A stretch of 28,222 bases of DNA from Promethearchaeota archaeon. Lineage in GTDB: Archaea > Asgardarchaeota > Lokiarchaeia > Sigynarchaeales > SOKP01. A program made the position numbers and the translations under genes. The stretch spans positions 1 through 28,222 of the forward strand of contig JAHLWJ010000016.1 in the NCBI GenBank assembly GCA_019057975.1. The letters run 5' to 3'. The notes under the pieces were generated by a model, which saw nothing but the letters and a program-made list of their open reading frames with translations, did no database searches and was not told where the DNA came from. Shown here piece after piece: positions 24,182 to 28,222 of this stretch; positions within the stretch are counted from its first letter, which is position 1; each line of letters opens with the position of its first letter.

Positions 24182-25148
24182 AATAAAAGATCTTCATGAA
24201 TTACCAAGAGTAAAGGATAGTTTATCATACATCTATATTGAGCATGCGAAAATTCGACAACATGGGCATTCCATCGCAATTTACAATCAAGACGGAATTA
24301 CTCCTGTTCCTTGTGCTACTTTGAATATGATCATGCTTGGACCCGGTACAGATATAACCCATGCTGCTATTAAAAATCTTGTCGAAAATGATTGCCTAAT
24401 ATTATGGTGTGGGGAACAAGGTGTCCGATCGTATGCTCAAGGTCTCGGAAGGACGCGTAGTGCCAAGAATGTAATTTATCAAGCTATTTTATGTAGTATC
24501 CCTAAATTCCGGCTTTTAGTTGCGAAGAAAATGTACATTATGCGATTTGAAGATACTATTTCCTTTATTGCATCCATAAAACAATTACGAGGAAAAGAAG
24601 GAGCAAGAATGCGAAAAGTATATATTGATAATAGTTCTCGCACAGGTGTAATCTGGAAAGGTCGTTCTTATAAAAGAGATTCTTGGTTTAGCACTGATCC
24701 GATTAATCGGGCAATTTCCTCTGCTAACTCCTGTTTATATGGGATGTGTCATGCGGCGATTGTTGCTTTAGGGTATAGTCCTGCATTGGGGTTCATACAT
24801 ACCGGAAAACAACTTTCCTTTGCATATGATATTGCTGATCTCTATAAAACAGAAATTACTATTCCACTAGCATTTGATATTGTCAGTGAGAGCACCAAAA
24901 ATATATCAAGACGAGTTCGTCTAGCCAGTCGAGAATATTTCCGAAAACATAAATTTTTAAAACGAATTGTTAAAGACATAAAAACAGTTTTAGATATAAA
25001 AGAACACTTAAATTCCTCCGAAAAAAGGATATTAGATGTGAATCATTTAGAATTACGAGACTATGACACTGATGATGCACTTCCTGGATATCTATGGGAT
25101 CCTGAACAAGGATTTCAAGAAGGTGGAAAAAATTTCGATGATTCATAA
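24174..25148 (+). CDS. cas1: Cas1, type I-E integrase
   Basis: A 324-residue Cas1 of the I-E branch, with strong resemblance to the E. coli enzyme across its length: IYIEHAKI, LNMIMLGPGTDITHAA, LWCGEQGVRSYAQG, QLRGKEGARM with catalytic E142, CLYGMCHAAIVALGYSPALGFIHTGK with H209, and AYDIADLYK with D219 and D222. The metal-binding set is intact, so integration activity is expected. With Cas2 it captures prespacers and inserts them at the leader end of the array (established). It starts at GTG 24174, after an in-frame upstream stop. The 3' end overlaps the cas2 start by 11 bases. Confidence 0.95.
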   Translation: MIKIKDLHELPRVKDSLSYIYIEHAKIRQHGHSIAIYNQDGITPVPCATLNMIMLGPGTDITHAAIKNLVENDCLILWCGEQGVRSYAQGLGRTRSAKNVIYQAILCSIPKFRLLVAKKMYIMRFEDTISFIASIKQLRGKEGARMRKVYIDNSSRTGVIWKGRSYKRDSWFSTDPINRAISSANSCLYGMCHAAIVALGYSPALGFIHTGKQLSFAYDIADLYKTEITIPLAFDIVSESTKNISRRVRLASREYFRKHKFLKRIVKDIKTVLDIKEHLNSSEKRILDVNHLELRDYDTDDALPGYLWDPEQGFQEGGKNFDDS

Positions 25149-26340
25149 TACCAAAGAAAGGCGATTTATTATTCCAAAATTAATGATGTTTATAACCGAA
25201 AATGTATCTTCTGGTCTTAGGGGTGAATTAACAAAATGGATGCTCCAATTAAAACCTGGTGTCTTTATTGGAACATTGAGCTCTCTTGTAGGGGAGAAAT
25301 TATGGGAAAAGATCCAAAAAAAGCAAGAAGAGGGAGGTGCAATCTGGGTAAAAGGAGCAAATACAGAACAAAGATTTAAGCTTTTTAAAAGTGGAAACAC
25401 TAATTGGTCAGTCAGTGATTTTGAGGGGTTACAATTAATCACACATCCTAATAAAAAATTAATTAAGAAAAGATCCATTCCAAAAAATAGACAAGAATTC
25501 CATGAACAAAAAGAAACAACCAAAAAAACCAAAAAAAAGATTAGATCTCAAGAAATTCCACAAGTAAATTGGAATACTGAAAATACTCCTATAAATTTTG
25601 TCACAAGAAAGGTTGTTATTAAGAGTGAATCTACGGAAATGATAACTTCATTTTCGGGAACTTCCGCATATGGTGAATATCCTCCTAAAAATTTATGGAG
25701 CCTACCATGGACAGAAGATATAAAAAACATTGGAGAATCTCTCTTAAGATTTTTAATTAATCTTGAAAATTTGTTGGAACAACCCTATTATAATAAAAAA
25801 ATCTTATGTATAGACATTGAAACAACGGATTATTTACCCAAAGCATATGAGGGTTTTGTTAATATTATAGGAATAGCTCTCCTCGATTTAAAAGAACAAC
25901 GAGATAGAAATTTAAGTCTAAAACTTTTTCAAGCTTTTAACATGATGAGAAAAAGGCATGAAGTTCCTTTGTTATTGACATTAATTTCTCCTTACCTTAA
26001 GAATGTCGATATCGTTTTAGTGTTTAATAAAAATTTTGATATAAAGATTATTAATACAATAATTAATAAGTTCGCTCTAAAGATTAACCTTCTAACAAAG
26101 GTAATCGATCTTCAAGATTTCTTTCCTAATTTAAAATCTCTTGAAGATTCCTTAACAAAACTAGTTGGCGTAAAACGAAATACTACCGAAAAAGGAAAAT
26201 ATTCTGAGTACTATCAATTATTTAAAGGACAAGGTAGAACAGGATACAATAAAAAAATAGAACCGATTGGAACTTATAACTTAATTGATACACTAACTCC
26301 TCTATTTATGTATTTAATATTAAATACACATAAAAAATAA
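25138..26340 (+). CDS. cas2: Cas2e fused to a DEDDy-type RNase H-like exonuclease
   Basis: About 400 residues. Residues ~13-105 are Cas2e: MMFITENVSSGLRGELTKWM, LKPGVFIGTLSSLVGEKLW and DFEGLQLI match the E. coli-type pattern. A basic Lys-rich linker (~106-215) follows. Residues ~220-395 form a 3'-5' exonuclease-like RNase H fold: Exo I CIDIETTDYL (D226, E228), a second-motif N..FD (VFNKNFD, D301), LKSLEDSLTKLVGVKR, and Exo III YNLID (Y380, D384). The tyrosine form of Exo III and the LE..LG.KR segment point to the YprB/RNase_H_2 branch rather than the DnaQ (DEDDh) domain of known Cas2-DnaQ fusions. ATG 25138 has AGGTGG upstream and overlaps cas1. Likely role: trimming 3' overhangs of prespacers before integration. 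Confidence 0.88.
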   Translation: MIHNTKERRFIIPKLMMFITENVSSGLRGELTKWMLQLKPGVFIGTLSSLVGEKLWEKIQKKQEEGGAIWVKGANTEQRFKLFKSGNTNWSVSDFEGLQLITHPNKKLIKKRSIPKNRQEFHEQKETTKKTKKKIRSQEIPQVNWNTENTPINFVTRKVVIKSESTEMITSFSGTSAYGEYPPKNLWSLPWTEDIKNIGESLLRFLINLENLLEQPYYNKKILCIDIETTDYLPKAYEGFVNIIGIALLDLKEQRDRNLSLKLFQAFNMMRKRHEVPLLLTLISPYLKNVDIVLVFNKNFDIKIINTIINKFALKINLLTKVIDLQDFFPNLKSLEDSLTKLVGVKRNTTEKGKYSEYYQLFKGQGRTGYNKKIEPIGTYNLIDTLTPLFMYLILNTHKK

Positions 26341-26489
26341 TAAGTAAGGTGATAAAAGACAAAAAACAATTAATGTATCAATATTGTTTAAAGTGATGTG
26401 AAAAGAATGAAGTTTATCAGCTTAAAATACCAAAATTTTTTATCTTTAAAAAATATAACCGATTCTTCATTTCGGAAGAAAAAAAGACT
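26341..26489 (+). promoter_or_regulatory. CRISPR leader
   Basis: The 149 bases between cas2 and the first repeat are A/T-rich with no supportable gene. A TATA-like CTTTAAAAAATATAA at 26444-26458 would start a transcript near 26478, just before the first repeat, in the array's direction. A perfect inverted repeat at 26463-26480 lies 9-10 bases from repeat 1. The mutated terminal repeat at the far end of the array confirms that this side is the leader. Confidence 0.65.
26463..26480. repeat. Inverted repeat in the leader next to repeat 1
   Basis: Arms TTCTTC and GAAGAA surround ATTTCG. It sits where leader-anchoring sequences guide Cas1-Cas2 in other systems; archaea lack the IHF protein that E. 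coli uses, so this could mark an alternative recognition element. Function is inferred only from position. Confidence 0.45.
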
Positions 26490-28165
26490 ATTGTCCCCAC
26501 GCATGTGGGGGTGTACCGTAAAGTAAAGTCAAGTAAAGTAAGTAAAGTAAAATTGTCCCCACGCATGTGGGGGTGTACCGTATATTTACCCTTTTTAGGA
26601 GGGGATATGGAAATTGTCCCCACGCATGTGGGGGTGTACCGCTCTTCCTTTAACTTTTTTAGTTGATAATTCTATTGTCCCCACGCATGTGGGGGTGTAC
26701 CGAAAAATAGTTGTTCGAGCAACAAAAAATATTCATTGTCCCCACGCATGTGGGGGTGTACCGTATAGATAATAATGGCGGGGTAAGGTTTTCTCATTGT
26801 CCCCACGCATGTGGGGGTGTACCGTTCAGAATTACCCAACTTCTCAAACTCAATATATTGTCCCCACGCATGTGGGGGTGTACCGTCCTAACCCTAATTG
26901 CGTGAAAATATATCGCCATTGTCCCCACGCATGTGGGGGTGTACCGGGTTCTAATATTATTAGAGAGGGAAGTATTCCATTGTCCCCACGCATGTGGGGG
27001 TGTACCGCTTCATTTTCTCTCTTTTTCAATGCTTTCAAAATTGTCCCCACGCATGTGGGGGTGTACCGTTTTAAGAAAGAGAAAAAGAATTATAGTAGAA
27101 ATTGTCCCCACGCATGTGGGGGTGTACCGATATTACCAAAACTAAAAATGATCCTATAGCAATTGTCCCCACGCATGTGGGGGTGTACCGCAAACATCTA
27201 TAACAGATGATTTTATAGACCCATTGTCCCCACGCATGTGGGGGTGTACCGATACTAATGAAAAAATGTATGAAATTATAGAATTGTCCCCACGCATGTG
27301 GGGGTGTACCGATTGAAGATGCAGCAATTATTCAAATAGAATTATTGTCCCCACGCATGTGGGGGTGTACCGTATAGACTGAACACTTCTGCTCCAATAA
27401 TACCATTGTCCCCACGCATGTGGGGGTGTACCGGATGTGTGTCTTAAAACTCTTTCTATATTAACATTGTCCCCACGCATGTGGGGGTGTACCGCACCCA
27501 GATAGCGCATAATTTCATATCCCACCATTGTCCCCACGCATGTGGGGGTGTACCGTATTGCGCCAGGAATAAAATGGTTAAATAAAAATTGTCCCCACGC
27601 ATGTGGGGGTGTACCGGGAATTAAATTTGAAAAAGTAATGACATTAGAATTGTCCCCACGCATGTGGGGGTGTACCGACAATATTTCACGACTATGGAGG
27701 AGACTTGAAATTGTCCCCACGCATGTGGGGGTGTACCGGATTTTCCAAAAGCTGTAATTGGCATACAAACATTGTCCCCACGCATGTGGGGGTGTACCGG
27801 TAATAATATATAATAATTTTAATCAACAAAAATTGTCCCCACGCATGTGGGGGTGTACCGAGGAAGATATTACAGATTTAGGAAATTACATAATTGTCCC
27901 CACGCATGTGGGGGTGTACCGTTATTTGGGAAAAAACAGAATTAGGTGACAAAATTGTCCCCACGCATGTGGGGGTGTACCGTCTTGATGAGGTTAATGA
28001 ATTTATACGATATTATTGTCCCCACGCATGTGGGGGTGTACCGCGGACTTATGAATCTAAATCTAACATAATTCAGTTGTCCCCACGCATGTGGGGGTGT
28101 ACCGGAAGATATTACCTCCCTTATCGAAGTTTATTCGTTGTCCCCACGCATGTGGGGGTGTATCG
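26490..28165 (+). CRISPR. Type I-E CRISPR array, 28 repeats and 27 spacers
   Basis: Repeats of 29 bases (A-TTGTCCCCAC-GCAT-GTGGGGGTGTACCG) recur at a 61-base period. Core starts (TTG) are at 26491, 26553, 26614, 26675, 26736 and so on to 28138. The palindrome CCCCAC-GCAT-GTGGGG gives the Cas6e hairpin; the repeat is the classic I-E type. Spacers are 32 bases except spacer 1 (33, low complexity) and the one between 27224 and 27284 (31). Repeats 1-26 are identical; repeat 27 and 28 have G instead of A at the first base, and repeat 28 also has TATCG for TACCG, as expected at the leader-distal end. Transcription is with the cas genes. Uniform repeats and a full adaptation pair argue for recent activity. 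Confidence 0.98.
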
Positions 28166-28222
28166 AGCCATTATAAAGTAATAACTTATTCAGATGATTA
28201 ACGTTTCAGATAAACTCGAAAA
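28166..28222. other. Leader-distal flank of the array, no feature seen
   Basis: The last 57 bases after the terminal repeat are A/T-rich, show no further repeat and no reading frame that can be judged before the window edge. Confidence 0.6.

Noticed and set aside
25143..25532. 129-codon minus-strand frame
   Set aside because: Antisense of the cas2 domain and linker; the plus-strand Cas2 signature is unambiguous.
26348..26395. GTG-initiated 15-codon frame after cas2 preceded by AAGGTGAT
   Set aside because: Too short and placed in the leader; probably chance reuse of a GGTGA-like string.
26519..28137. Self-targeting spacers
   Set aside because: By eye I found no spacer matching a gene in this window on either strand. 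An exact search is needed to exclude imperfect matches.
26417..28181. Many open frames on both strands inside the array encoding repeated PTHVGVYR / PHMRGDN / PHAWGQ peptides
   Set aside because: They are translations of the 29-base CRISPR repeat at a 61-base period and are not genes.

Overview
The window is AT-rich archaeal DNA, most likely from an Asgard (Lokiarchaeia-like) archaeon. The evidence is an archaeal HerA/NurA/Mre11-Rad50 repair operon, TATA-box promoters with GGTGA-type ribosome binding sites, and two eukaryote/MglA-type small GTPase genes on the left side. This assignment is inference; no rRNA or other marker gene is present.

Left part (1-5700): a patchy, mostly minus-strand accessory region. 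It holds a partial unknown gene, an MglA-like small GTPase, a 92-residue unknown protein, a decayed membrane-protein gene overlapped by an antisense one-TM protein, a lone HEPN-domain protein, a Rab-like GTPase that has lost its P-loop, a uracil-DNA-glycosylase-superfamily protein, several very small reading frames and a multi-zinc-ribbon protein.

Middle part (5707-15175): a CARF-winged-helix (Csa3-type) regulator is divergent from nurA-herA-mre11::rad50, in which Mre11 and Rad50 are one 1192-residue polypeptide without a visible zinc hook. A two-gene pair follows: a PD-(D/E)XK-type nuclease candidate and an OLD-like ATPase without a Toprim domain.

Right part (15406-28222): a second CARF-winged-helix paralogue is divergent from a complete type I-E CRISPR-Cas operon: cas3, cas8e, cas11, cas7e, cas5e, cas6e, a translationally interlocked 35-residue reading frame, cas1, and cas2 fused to a DEDDy-type RNase H-like exonuclease domain. 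It ends in a leader and a 28-repeat array.

How it fits together: the nurA and cas3 promoters share a 35-bp block (29 identities at the same spacing) made of BRE/TATA plus the perfect inverted repeat TCAC-TTT-GTGA just upstream of the expected transcription start. Each block is headed by one of the two CARF regulators. The sequence therefore suggests one regulon in which CARF sensors jointly control DNA end-processing (NurA, HerA, Mre11-Rad50) and CRISPR interference/adaptation. This is the most interesting candidate system in the window.
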